Below, in pieces: positions 44,731-53,436 of a stretch of 64,000 nucleotides of DNA; position 1 is the first letter of the stretch, and the number at the start of each line of letters is the position of its first letter. Below the pieces are notes generated by a model. The model had not been told where the DNA came from and did not search any database. It was given only the letters and a program-made list of their open reading frames with translations. Both the position numbers and the translations under genes were made by a program. The stretch is from Planctomycetota bacterium (lineage in GTDB: Bacteria; Planctomycetota; UBA8742; UBA2392): the NCBI GenBank assembly GCA_016722065.1, contig JADKGX010000001.1, positions 496,001-560,000 on the forward strand, read 5' to 3'.

Positions 44731-46461
44731 ATGAGCAAGTCCCTGATCATCGCCTTGGCTGCCTGCCTGTTTGCGGGCGTGGCGTCGGCGCACCCGTTTG
44801 ACGACCGGGCCGAGATGATCACCGAAATCCTGATCGTGAAGGACCGCAAAGGCGAGGAAACCCTGCACCTCACCGTGCAGTACCGCTATGAAAGCGTGTA
44901 CGCGTCGTTCAATGAGGCCTACACGGAGCTGGACGACGACAAAGACGGCCATATCTCCGCGGCAGAACGCGACAGCCGCTTTGCCGAACTTGCCAAGGAT
45001 ATTGCCGCTGCTTGCCACTTGAAGGTGCGCGGCAAACTGCAGGGCATGAAGGCAGCGCTGGACGAGTTTGCGCTGGTGGACCTGGCCAACCCCGACAACA
45101 CCGTGGACCAAAAGGACGGCATGTTGATCAAGAACATGCGGCTGGGGTACTACTTTTCGTTTGAGGTCGAACTGACCGATGCTTACGAGAAAAGCAGCCA
45201 GCCCGTTGAGTTCTACTTCGCCAGCAACCGTATCACGATGACAGACCCCACCAATCAATTGCGGGCTTTTGACGACCGGGCTACCCAGCGCCGCGCCGTC
45301 ACCAGCGTAAAGTTCGACAAGACGACCGACAAATGGGACCGCATCAGTTTTCAGTGGGAAATCAAGACACGCACCGTAGCAGCCAGCACAAGCACGCCCG
45401 TGGAGCCCTATGTTCCGCCGGTCAATCCGCCAACCAATGAACCCGCCAGCAATGAACCACCCTCCAACCAGCCCGCTGGCAATACTCCGGCCGCCAACCA
45501 GCCCGATCCCGACAAACGCAGCGAGGGCGCGCGCAAGCTTGTAGAGACCGACAAAGAACGCCACGACCAAACCAGCGTGGATTCACGCATTGATGCTGCC
45601 TTCAAGGCCCTGCGAGAAGGCGGCGGTGACCCCTGGGTCTGGATTCTGGTTCTGGGCTCCATGTTCGTTTTGGGCGGCTACCACGCCGTGCAGCCGGGCC
45701 ATGGCAAGACGCTTGTGGCAGGGTACCTGATTGGCACACAGGGCAAGAAATCTGACGCCGTCTTTCTTGGAGTGGTCGTAACCGCCGCGCACACCAGCGG
45801 CGTGCTGATGCTGATGGGCGGGGCCTGGGCGTTTTCGGAGCTCTGGCCGGGCGTGTTGCAGAACCCCGAAAAGCACATTGCGGAATGGATCACGCTGCTG
45901 GTTGGCGCGACGATTCTATTCATGGGCGTGGGGCTGGTGCTCAAGCGCACCGGCGGGGGCGGCGGGCATGCTCACGACATGTTCGGGCGGCACACTGACC
46001 CGGCGCACCACCATGATCACGGGCATGATCATGGGCACGGGCATGATCACGACCATGGACACGATCACGGGCATGACCATCACCACCACAACGAACCGGC
46101 CTCGATGACCCGCTGGGAGATTCTGCGCCTGGGCATTCTGGGCGGCATCGTGCCCTGCCCCAGCGCGTTTGTGATTGGCCTGATTGCCTTTCAGCAGCAG
46201 TGGTACTTTGCCGGCCTTGCCATGATTGTGGTGTTCAGTTTCGGGCTGGCGGCTGTGCTGGCGGCAATCGGGCTGACGCTGGTCAGCACCAAGGACTACC
46301 TGAACAAGCGCCGCCGCGAAACCAAAAGCTGGCTGTTCCGCACGCTGGAAGCAAAGCTGCCGGTGTTTGGCGCGCTGGTAATCACGCTGATCGGCGCGGC
46401 CATGGTCATGCTTGCGGCGATCCGCCTGAACCTGATCGACCCCAGCAAGTTTTCCGTCTGA
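44731..46461 (+). CDS. NicO/RcnA-family nickel-cobalt (or zinc) exporter with N-terminal sensor-like domain
   Basis: The 576-residue protein has a signal peptide (MSKSLIIALAACLFAGVASA), an extracytoplasmic domain (about 20-235) with an EF-hand loop DDDKDGHISAAE, and a Pro/Asn-rich linker (NPPTNEPASNEPPSNQPA). A NicO transporter core then begins at about 300, with GGYHAVQPGHGKTLVAGYLIG and LGGIVPCPSAFVIGL in the expected places. A long His-rich loop (HHHDHGHDHGHG type, about 425-455) lies between membrane segments. It is likely a metal exporter at the inner membrane. No metal-responsive regulator is adjacent; nikR is 34 kb away. Confidence 0.88.
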   Translation: MSKSLIIALAACLFAGVASAHPFDDRAEMITEILIVKDRKGEETLHLTVQYRYESVYASFNEAYTELDDDKDGHISAAERDSRFAELAKDIAAACHLKVRGKLQGMKAALDEFALVDLANPDNTVDQKDGMLIKNMRLGYYFSFEVELTDAYEKSSQPVEFYFASNRITMTDPTNQLRAFDDRATQRRAVTSVKFDKTTDKWDRISFQWEIKTRTVAASTSTPVEPYVPPVNPPTNEPASNEPPSNQPAGNTPAANQPDPDKRSEGARKLVETDKERHDQTSVDSRIDAAFKALREGGGDPWVWILVLGSMFVLGGYHAVQPGHGKTLVAGYLIGTQGKKSDAVFLGVVVTAAHTSGVLMLMGGAWAFSELWPGVLQNPEKHIAEWITLLVGATILFMGVGLVLKRTGGGGGHAHDMFGRHTDPAHHHDHGHDHGHGHDHDHGHDHGHDHHHHNEPASMTRWEILRLGILGGIVPCPSAFVIGLIAFQQQWYFAGLAMIVVFSFGLAAVLAAIGLTLVSTKDYLNKRRRETKSWLFRTLEAKLPVFGALVITLIGAAMVMLAAIRLNLIDPSKFSV

Positions 46462-46524
46462 TCCTTCAGCCAGTCTCCCCGTTAGAATGGTTCCCATAGG
46501 CTCCCCTGTTGCGGATACCCGCAC

Positions 46525-49392
46525 ATGAAGCCACACCGCCTGCTGATTGCCCTTGTTTGCCTGGTTGCTGCGCTGATAACGGTGCTTTGGTTCGTCATTG
46601 ATCCCGCACCGACAGCACTGCCCGTGAAAGGGGCCGCAATCAGCGGTGATCTGGAGCCTTCAGCCTATACCCGGCAGGCCGCTGAACTCCCCGCGCCTTC
46701 CGCCGCGTTGCAGCCGCCACCTGAGGCACCTGTCGTGGTCAATGATGCCCGGCAGGGCACGATCTGGTTGCGCTTGATCGACGCCGACTCCAACCGACCC
46801 ATTCGCAACTTGGATTGCGGCCTGTGGTGGTATTGCTTGATGCCCAACGGGCGGAGTTTCTTTGAGCACCCTGATTCAAGTCGCGGCCAAGGTCCCCGGG
46901 CATTTCAACCCTCGCGCCACAAGCCCACGGACGAAAATGGGCTGATGGCACATACCGCGGCGACAGTGCATTTTGACGACACAGGAAGTTACCGAAACGA
47001 CCCCGAGGAGACTGCCGAGGTTTACTACGACGCGCGGGGCGGGCAGGCCGACCTGCTGCTGCCACTCCCACCGGGCTCTGAACCGGCCTTTGATGGCGGG
47101 CGCATGTATGCCGCACTGATGGGCCTTGTCACCACTGCGTCCAACAAACCTGTGGACGTAGCAGTTCGCCGCCGCCCGGGCATTTCCGGGGCGGTGCGCG
47201 ACCATACAGGGCACCCGGTGGCCGATGCCTGGGTCTACGCATTTCCAGTTCAGGCCACTCCCCAGACCCACCCATGGGCCTACATGGAATCCCCCGAATA
47301 CCGCAGTTTTCAGGACCACACAACCGAAGTGCGGCTGCTTTCCGACGGGCCTCGCGCCATCGCGGATTCGGAAGTCGCATCCCTGGTGGCAGAATTCTCC
47401 GCAGCGCAGGTGGCGGGCTGGATTTGCCTGGGCAACGCGCATTCCCTGACCGGCGAGTTGAGCCCGGTTCCGTTCACGCAGCGCGACAGCACGGAGCCCC
47501 ACCGCCTGCGCTCAATGGCCGATGGTACGTTCGCGTTTCCCGGAGCCTATTCGGCCACCTGGGTCGTCGCGGCCTTTACGGCAACGCGCGGCCTGGTATG
47601 GCAATTCGCCGATGCCACAGGCCATCATGCCAACGTAGAGCTGGCTCTTGGTCCCCCTGCCCTTGGTGGTATCTCGCTGCATCTTGATGCCAGCAAGGAT
47701 GACGCGCCGGAGGATCTGACCATCTCCTGGCAGCAAGCCGGTCCGTGGGGCTGCCTCGATGGCGTTAGCGGGCTTGCAAACTCGGTCACGGTCGAGTGGA
47801 ACCATAGTCAATCCGAATCAGACATCCAGCTTGGTGGCATTCCTTCCGGCACCTGGTTTCTTAGTGTTGAGGAAGCAGGTCGCACGCATTCCGCGCTGGT
47901 TGCCGTTCGGCCCGGAATTGTGGCCGAGGTCAGGCTGGTGATCGGGTCCCAAAGCCACGCCCGCTGGACGCCGTGGTTGCGTTTCGGGTCGCGCCCGGTA
48001 CATGGCGGTCAGCTGTACCTTTGCGGCGGTCCGTTCCAAACACCAGAAGTCGTTACCATTGACTGGCCTGACGACCAGACCGGGCCGACACCACTTACAT
48101 TGACTTGCGGCGAATACGTTGCGTGGCTGCCGGGACTGGCACCCTATTCGTTCACGTTGGCAGCCGGGGAATCGCGTTCCGATGTCTTTGACATTCCGGC
48201 GGTCTCGTGCGCTTTCTCGGTCGACCAGCGGCTAGCCGAGCAGATTACAGACGAACGCCTCGATGTAAGCCTTAACTTGTTCGGGCAAGACGTATTTGCG
48301 GACCCGGGCTTCCTGCAACACATGGGTGACGTGCTGCTTGATCAAGACGAGGATTACGACATTCTCTCGCCGGGCAAGACCTCGATGTGGTGGCTCCCCC
48401 CCGGCAAATACACATGGGAATTGGAAGGTGTGTTGAGGACCTTGCGCGGCACGCTGGATGTCAGGCCCGGATCCAACAAGTTTCACTTTTCCATGGACAA
48501 CCTGCCGGGCCTTGCCCGGCTTAATGTGACCGTGCCCGGGGCGTCGGAAGAGGAACCAGCCGAGTTGTCGTTCATTGGCGAAGACATGTCGGTACCCACA
48601 GTGCCAGCAGGGGGGCCGGTTCATGTACCCAAGGCAACCAAAGGCTCAGAGGCCCAGGTCTTCACGTTTGACTACGGCAAACACCAGATCGCATTTGCCA
48701 CACCGGGCGTTCACACAGCTTCGGTCTATCAGGGGTCAAAGTACTTGCGCCGGCCTGTCACGTTTCCGGGCGACGTCACTCTGGAGCCAAAAACCGGCGA
48801 CTGGACCGAGGTCGCCTACCTGCGTCTGGGCCCTTCCAACCATGAAGAGTTTCGCCACGACGGTCTATGCTTTGAATCCGGCGGCTGGTGCAGGGCCTTG
48901 AACAGGTCCTACACACAAATGGAGCCAGGCCGGGTGCGGGTGCTGGTTCTGCGGTTCACCGACAGTGAGGCGCCTCGGCGCCTGGTCGGCTGCGCCACAG
49001 TGGAGTTCGAAGTCGCCATCCAGGAACGCAAGACAATCCAGTTGGACGACCTCGTTTATGAAGCACCAGGTTGGGTCAACATTCACTGTACCGGCCGGGG
49101 CGACCCAGAAAGCTTGATTGACCCCTGGTGGATGGGCGCACACCGCCAGGGCCCGCGGCTATTCCTGTTGCAATCACTGGATCGCGCCGTTGGCAATTCC
49201 CCTGCGGCGGTGCAATTGGACCAACCCGATTCGTTCTTTCAGGCTGGCAAACCCGCGTTTGCTTACTTGAACCGCCCCCTGCCACCGGGGCGCTATTGCG
49301 CCATTCCCTGGCAGGGTGCACTCGAAAAATATTGCCGCACGTTTGAAGTGAAGCCCGGTGCCACGGTGGATATCGCCATCCAGGGTGGCTAA
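46525..49392 (+). CDS. Large secreted protein of unknown function
   Basis: The 955-residue protein starts with a hydrophobic segment (LLIALVCLVAALITVLWFVI, about 6-25). The rest is water-soluble, rich in Trp, Pro and Gly, with many short beta-type segments. One stretch, ISGAVRDHTGHPVADAWVYAF (about 222-242), looks like a carboxypeptidase-regulatory-like (peptidase M14 associated) domain. I recognise no catalytic motif. It lies about 60 bases after the metal exporter on the same strand and may share a transcript. Base use is like the neighbours. The real start is plausible but has no clear ribosome site. Confidence 0.8.
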   Translation: MKPHRLLIALVCLVAALITVLWFVIDPAPTALPVKGAAISGDLEPSAYTRQAAELPAPSAALQPPPEAPVVVNDARQGTIWLRLIDADSNRPIRNLDCGLWWYCLMPNGRSFFEHPDSSRGQGPRAFQPSRHKPTDENGLMAHTAATVHFDDTGSYRNDPEETAEVYYDARGGQADLLLPLPPGSEPAFDGGRMYAALMGLVTTASNKPVDVAVRRRPGISGAVRDHTGHPVADAWVYAFPVQATPQTHPWAYMESPEYRSFQDHTTEVRLLSDGPRAIADSEVASLVAEFSAAQVAGWICLGNAHSLTGELSPVPFTQRDSTEPHRLRSMADGTFAFPGAYSATWVVAAFTATRGLVWQFADATGHHANVELALGPPALGGISLHLDASKDDAPEDLTISWQQAGPWGCLDGVSGLANSVTVEWNHSQSESDIQLGGIPSGTWFLSVEEAGRTHSALVAVRPGIVAEVRLVIGSQSHARWTPWLRFGSRPVHGGQLYLCGGPFQTPEVVTIDWPDDQTGPTPLTLTCGEYVAWLPGLAPYSFTLAAGESRSDVFDIPAVSCAFSVDQRLAEQITDERLDVSLNLFGQDVFADPGFLQHMGDVLLDQDEDYDILSPGKTSMWWLPPGKYTWELEGVLRTLRGTLDVRPGSNKFHFSMDNLPGLARLNVTVPGASEEEPAELSFIGEDMSVPTVPAGGPVHVPKATKGSEAQVFTFDYGKHQIAFATPGVHTASVYQGSKYLRRPVTFPGDVTLEPKTGDWTEVAYLRLGPSNHEEFRHDGLCFESGGWCRALNRSYTQMEPGRVRVLVLRFTDSEAPRRLVGCATVEFEVAIQERKTIQLDDLVYEAPGWVNIHCTGRGDPESLIDPWWMGAHRQGPRLFLLQSLDRAVGNSPAAVQLDQPDSFFQAGKPAFAYLNRPLPPGRYCAIPWQGALEKYCRTFEVKPGATVDIAIQGG

Positions 49393-49485
49393 CGCACACC
49401 ACAGAAAACTTTTTTCTGGCTTGGCTTGCTTTGGGGCACCTGTCGCCCCAACGTGGTGGCGTGATTTCTCAATACCGGAGAACCC

Positions 49486-50184
49486 ATGCCTGACTTTTAT
49501 CAGTTCAGTTTGTCAGGCGGCGACCTCGACCTGGATGTCACCGTCAATGGCTTTCCGCTTCATGCCGGCGAACTGGATGGATCGGCCGCCATGGTGCTGA
49601 ACCCCTACCTGATTGGAAAAGGCAACCAGCTGCGCTGTGTCGTGCGGCGGCGCGGGCCTGACGCAACACTCAATGGTGCGCTGCAGGTCATGCAACCGGG
49701 CGATATTGCCGATTCGCTGGCCAGCGGCGGCCTGGCGCTGCCACAGGGCCCGGCACCGCTGGATTTCTCGCAGTCCTTTGACGCCAAAATCGCCCCGTTT
49801 CAGCCGATTTTGCAGGCCGCTGCGGCCGCCACACCACAGCAGATGCTGCCTTTTGCGCTGGTGCTGCGCGACCTGCTGCGCAAGCGCGACAAAGCAGGCT
49901 TCATGAACCTGCTGCAACCCAAAATTGATTGCTACGCCGCCGCCTTTGACGAAAAACCCCAGGCCATGCGCGGCGACATTGAGGCCGGGATTGCCGCCTA
50001 CTTCAACTCAGACCTTGATTTCGAATTGCAGGATCTCGTCGCCACGCCCTGGTGCGAAAACAAGGTGTTTGAGCTGCGCCGCAGCAACGGCAAAGCACTG
50101 GTTTACATGCAGCAAGAGGACGGCTCGATGTCCATGCAGGTCTTCGTGGCGCTGATCAATGGCAAGCCCGCCATCGTAAGCTGA
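49486..50184 (+). CDS. Hypothetical cytosolic protein
   Basis: The 232-residue protein has no signal peptide. The N-terminal part (about 1-60) is beta-rich (FYQFSLSGGDLDLDVTVNGFPL), the middle helical, and the end mostly beta (VFELRRSNGKALVYMQQ, SMQVFVALINGKPAIVS). GGAG lies 8 bases before the ATG. I do not recognise a family. It lies on its own between the secreted protein and the TetR gene. Confidence 0.75.
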   Translation: MPDFYQFSLSGGDLDLDVTVNGFPLHAGELDGSAAMVLNPYLIGKGNQLRCVVRRRGPDATLNGALQVMQPGDIADSLASGGLALPQGPAPLDFSQSFDAKIAPFQPILQAAAAATPQQMLPFALVLRDLLRKRDKAGFMNLLQPKIDCYAAAFDEKPQAMRGDIEAGIAAYFNSDLDFELQDLVATPWCENKVFELRRSNGKALVYMQQEDGSMSMQVFVALINGKPAIVS

Positions 50185-50259
50185 AGGATTGCCACCCGGC
50201 GCCCCGGCCCGAAATCCGCTTGACCTTTTTGGCGACGCTAATACCTTTGGGTTAGGTTT

Positions 50260-50275
50260 TTGAACGGTTGTTCAA
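50260..50275 (+). promoter_or_regulatory. TetR operator: TTGAAC-N4-GTTCAA
   Basis: Perfect inverted repeat TTGAACGGTTGTTCAA ending 2 bases before the tetR ATG. An in-frame TTG inside it is a weaker alternative start. Confidence 0.7.
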
Positions 50276-50277
50276 AC

Positions 50278-50904
50278 ATGGCACGAGTCCTGCTTCCTGC
50301 TGCGGAACGCCGCGAACGCAAGACGCGCATGAAGCGCGAGGCGATTTTGCGTTCGGCGGCTGCGGCATTTCGGCGCAGGGGATATCACGGCACCAGCATG
50401 GAAGACATCAGCGAAGCGCTGCTGATGACCAAAGGCAGCCTGTACTACTACTTCAAAGACAAAGAAGAGATTCTGTACGCCTGCCACGACTTCAGCCTTG
50501 ATCGCGTGCTGGAAACCACCAAGCGCGTAATGGACGAACAAAAGGGCGCGCCTGCTGCTGAAAAACTCTCAGCGCTCATTGATGCCCTGGTACACGTCAT
50601 GATTGACGACCTGCAGGGTTCAGCCTTGGCGCTGGATTTTTCGGTGCTGAAGGAAGAACCGTTGCAGAAGATCATTGCCCGGCGCGACCTCTTCGAGCGC
50701 GCCATGCGGTCTGTCGTGCAGGAAGGCGTCAAGGCCGGCCAGTTCCGCAAGACCGACCCCAAACTGGCCAGCTTTGCCATTCTTGGCGCGATCAACTGGA
50801 TCAGCAAGTGGTACCGCACCGACGGCGCATTTTCAGCCAGCGACATCGCGCGAATGTATGCAGACCTGTTTGTTGAGGGACTGAAAAAGGAAACGGCGGT
50901 CTAA
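50278..50904 (+). CDS. TetR/AcrR-family regulator
   Basis: The 208-residue protein has the family HTH (about 25-65: ILRSAAAAFRRRGYHGTSM, MTKGSLYYYFKDKEEILY) and a helical C-terminal ligand domain. An inverted repeat of the TTGAAC type covers the start region, so autoregulation is likely. It is followed after 72 bases by the BoxB/PaaA-like gene on the same strand. TetR regulators of phenylacetate and fatty-acid genes often recognise GTTCAA/TTGAAC-like sites and respond to acyl-CoA, which fits this neighbour by inference. The start at 50278 was preferred over TTG 50260 because the latter would place the operator inside the gene. Confidence 0.92.
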   Translation: MARVLLPAAERRERKTRMKREAILRSAAAAFRRRGYHGTSMEDISEALLMTKGSLYYYFKDKEEILYACHDFSLDRVLETTKRVMDEQKGAPAAEKLSALIDALVHVMIDDLQGSALALDFSVLKEEPLQKIIARRDLFERAMRSVVQEGVKAGQFRKTDPKLASFAILGAINWISKWYRTDGAFSASDIARMYADLFVEGLKKETAV

Positions 50905-50976
50905 GGTTGCGGCTTGCGGCACCGGCATTCTGTCCCGTAACCCAGGACCCACAACTGCCTTTACACGGAGTTCAAC

Positions 50977-52170
50977 ATGCAAGTGATCAAGAACATCGGC
51001 ACCTTCAGCGACTGGATGGACTACCTGAAGGAATGGCAAGGCGACATCGGCGTCAAGATCGAGGACGCCCAGAACTTTGTGATGACCCCGATCTACGACG
51101 AGAAGATCTCGCCAGAGATCGAGTTCGGCGACTACAAAGGCCAGCCCAAGTGGGACCGCGTGACGCAGATTCCAACCCAGAACATGCGCGACAGCCTGCT
51201 GGCCCTGACCTATGTGCAGGGAGATACCGAGTTCGCCAGCGTGGAACAGCAGCGTCGCCTGTTGCAAAGCGTGCCCCACGACTACGACCGCTACGCCGCT
51301 GTGCGCATCATGCTGGAAGAAATCCGCCACGGCCTGCAGATGTGCCATATCCTGGTCGAACACTTCGGAACAAGCGGCAAAATCGAAGCCCGCAAGCTGC
51401 TGGAACGCCGCGCGAGAGAGGCCTTCCCGGAAGCCAAGAACCCGCGACTGCTGGGTGCCTTCAACGAATCGGTCGACAACTGGCTGGATTTCTATGCCTA
51501 CACCTGTTTTGTCGATCGCGACGGCAAGTTCCAACTGGGCATGCTCAAGCCCTGCGGCTTTTCACCACTAGCACGCAGCGCCGGACCCATGCTTCGCGAA
51601 GAGGCCTTTCACCTGGGCAGCGGCAACGACGGCCTGACGCGCATTGTCAAGGCCGGCAAAGTGCCCGTGCCGGTGCTGCAGCGCTTTTTCAACAAGTGGA
51701 TTTCCTGCGCCATGGACCTGTTCGGCAAAGACGAAAGCAGTACCGCCGAATGGGGCTATGTGTGGGGCTTCAAGGCCCGCTTTGACGAAGATAAGCAGCG
51801 CCAGGCCGGAAACAACGACCCTGACCGTAAAGAGCTTAACCACCACAACCGCATGCTGTATCACGTGGAAGTGGCGGACATCGTCAACCGGCTGAACAGT
51901 TTCATCCCGGGCGAAGAGAAGCTGATCATGCCCGACGAGAAATACCACCGCGCCATCGGCCGCTACGCCAACGCGCCTTACAGCGTGAAGGGCGAAAAAC
52001 TGCCAGAAGACAAACTCAAGCAGCATTTGGCCGACACACTGCCGTCAGAGACCGACTACAAGCTGCTGGCCGGCATCTTCAAGGACCCGAACTGGATTGA
52101 CGACAGGGCCCTGCCCAAGGACCTGTGGGGCTACCAGGAAAACATCCGCAAGGCCACGTTGGGCAAGTAG
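50977..52170 (+). CDS. Diiron oxygenase component of PaaA/BoxB type
   Basis: This 397-residue ferritin-like protein has two ExxH motifs: E115-IR-H118 (MLEEIRHG) and E209-AF-H212 (MLREEAFHLG), with further acidic residues (E85, E90) before the first. These are the diiron ligand positions of the PaaA/BoxB family. BoxB is an epoxidase on benzoyl-CoA and PaaA works on phenylacetyl-CoA; here the substrate is unknown. GGAG precedes the ATG. No reductase (BoxA/PaaE), BoxC or PaaBCD gene is nearby, so electrons must come from elsewhere. The protein is shorter than BoxB (about 470), so function is not certain. Confidence 0.82.
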   Translation: MQVIKNIGTFSDWMDYLKEWQGDIGVKIEDAQNFVMTPIYDEKISPEIEFGDYKGQPKWDRVTQIPTQNMRDSLLALTYVQGDTEFASVEQQRRLLQSVPHDYDRYAAVRIMLEEIRHGLQMCHILVEHFGTSGKIEARKLLERRAREAFPEAKNPRLLGAFNESVDNWLDFYAYTCFVDRDGKFQLGMLKPCGFSPLARSAGPMLREEAFHLGSGNDGLTRIVKAGKVPVPVLQRFFNKWISCAMDLFGKDESSTAEWGYVWGFKARFDEDKQRQAGNNDPDRKELNHHNRMLYHVEVADIVNRLNSFIPGEEKLIMPDEKYHRAIGRYANAPYSVKGEKLPEDKLKQHLADTLPSETDYKLLAGIFKDPNWIDDRALPKDLWGYQENIRKATLGK

Positions 52171-52210
52171 TCGCGGTGCCGCTGTCGATTCGTATGTGGA
52201 GCCAGCCAGC

Positions 52211-53119
52211 ATGACCGCGACGTATCCGATTGGTACTCCCGGCCAACCCTGGGGCGAGCGCGAAAGGGCGGTCTGGGTGGCAAAGCAAGCGCGGCACCGC
52301 AGCTATGCGACGGATGTCGTGCGCGCCGTTGAACGACTGCGCGAGCGTTTTGATGTTGTTGAGTACGGCCGGATTGACTATTCGCCGGATCACTATGCGT
52401 TGCTGGCGCTGCGTAGCCGCAACTGGCGGCAGGACTTTCCCGTGGCGCTGGTCACGGGCGGAGTGCACGGATACGAAACCAGCGGCGTGCACGGCGCGCT
52501 GCGATTTGCGGACAAGCACGCCGCAACCTATGCAGACCACTGCAACCTGCTGATCGCGCCCTGTGTATGTCCTTGGGGCTACGAACGCATCCACCGCTGG
52601 ACGCCACACGCGATCGATCCCAATCGCTCGTTCAAGGCTGGCACTGTTGTAGAAGAATGTGCTGCATTGATGCGCCTGGTTGCGCCCTTGCGTGTGCTGG
52701 TGCACCTGGACCTGCACGAAACCACCGACACAGACGAATCGGAGTTTGGCCCCGCACTGGCGGCGCGCGACGGCAAGCCCCACAAGCCGGCCAGTATCCC
52801 GGACGGGTTTTACCTCGTTGACGATTCAGCAAGCCCGCAACCGGCCTTCCACGCCGCCATCATCGCCGCCGTAGAAAAAGTCACGCACATCGCGCCCGCC
52901 GACCCGCAGGGCCGAATGATTGACACCCCCACGGTGGATGCGGGCGTAATCCGGTATGCGTTCAACGAGCTTGGTCTGTGCGCCGGGATGACCGGCGCAA
53001 AGTACCGGACCACGACAGAAGTCTATCCCGACAGCCCTCGAACCAACCCGGACGAATGCAATGCCGCGCAAGCCGCCGCTGTTTGTGCAGCGATTGACTT
53101 TGCCCTGGCCCATTCATGA
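52211..53119 (+). CDS. M14-family metallopeptidase / AstE-type deacylase
   Basis: The 302-residue protein has the zinc motif H-x2-E in GGVHGYETSG, the third ligand His in HLDLHETT and the catalytic Glu region TTEVYPDS, in the order of the M14 zinc carboxypeptidases (succinylglutamate desuccinylase/aspartoacylase branch). No signal peptide, so it is cytosolic. GGAGCC lies ahead of the ATG at 52211. It follows the diiron gene by 40 bases on the same strand and may be in one operon with it and tetR. The substrate is unknown. Confidence 0.87.
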   Translation: MTATYPIGTPGQPWGERERAVWVAKQARHRSYATDVVRAVERLRERFDVVEYGRIDYSPDHYALLALRSRNWRQDFPVALVTGGVHGYETSGVHGALRFADKHAATYADHCNLLIAPCVCPWGYERIHRWTPHAIDPNRSFKAGTVVEECAALMRLVAPLRVLVHLDLHETTDTDESEFGPALAARDGKPHKPASIPDGFYLVDDSASPQPAFHAAIIAAVEKVTHIAPADPQGRMIDTPTVDAGVIRYAFNELGLCAGMTGAKYRTTTEVYPDSPRTNPDECNAAQAAAVCAAIDFALAHS

Positions 53120-53259
53120 CGCGCGCGTTCTGTCTGTGACTCGACTTCCCGTAGCGCAGTGCAAAGAATTGGAATGTCGACTCATTGCCCGCGGGGAGAT
53201 GCCCGGCTATTCAAGCGGCGGTATGCGCGCCTTGGCTCAGGCTTTGTGCATCGGCCCGA

Positions 53260-53436
53260 TCACCCTTGCACGGTCTTCGAAAACGTTAGCCTCGTCAAGC
53301 GCACGCAGCCCCAGCCCGCCAGCGCTTCGAGGATTACGGATCCGACGCGCGCGGAGTAACCCGACTCCTGCAGCAAGGTGAGTCCCTCCCGCACCAGCGC
53401 ATGGCAGAACAGGTAGGCCTGCTCGGCGCAGGTCAT
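53260..53436 (-). pseudogene. Truncated N-terminal fragment of a YLFRHA-TPR gene
   Basis: An ATG at 53436 overlaps the stop of the upstream TPR gene (ATGA). The 58-residue reading begins MTCAEQAYLFCHALVREGLT, clearly the same N-terminal motif as the three relatives at 54817, 58263 and 59906, then diverges and stops at 53260. It is too short to hold the TPR part. It is probably a decayed fourth copy; the rest of 53120-53259 shows no gene. Confidence 0.75.

Noticed and set aside
50220..50244. TTGACC and TAATAC ahead of the second TetR gene as a promoter
   Set aside because: The spacer is 13 bases, too short for a sigma70 promoter.
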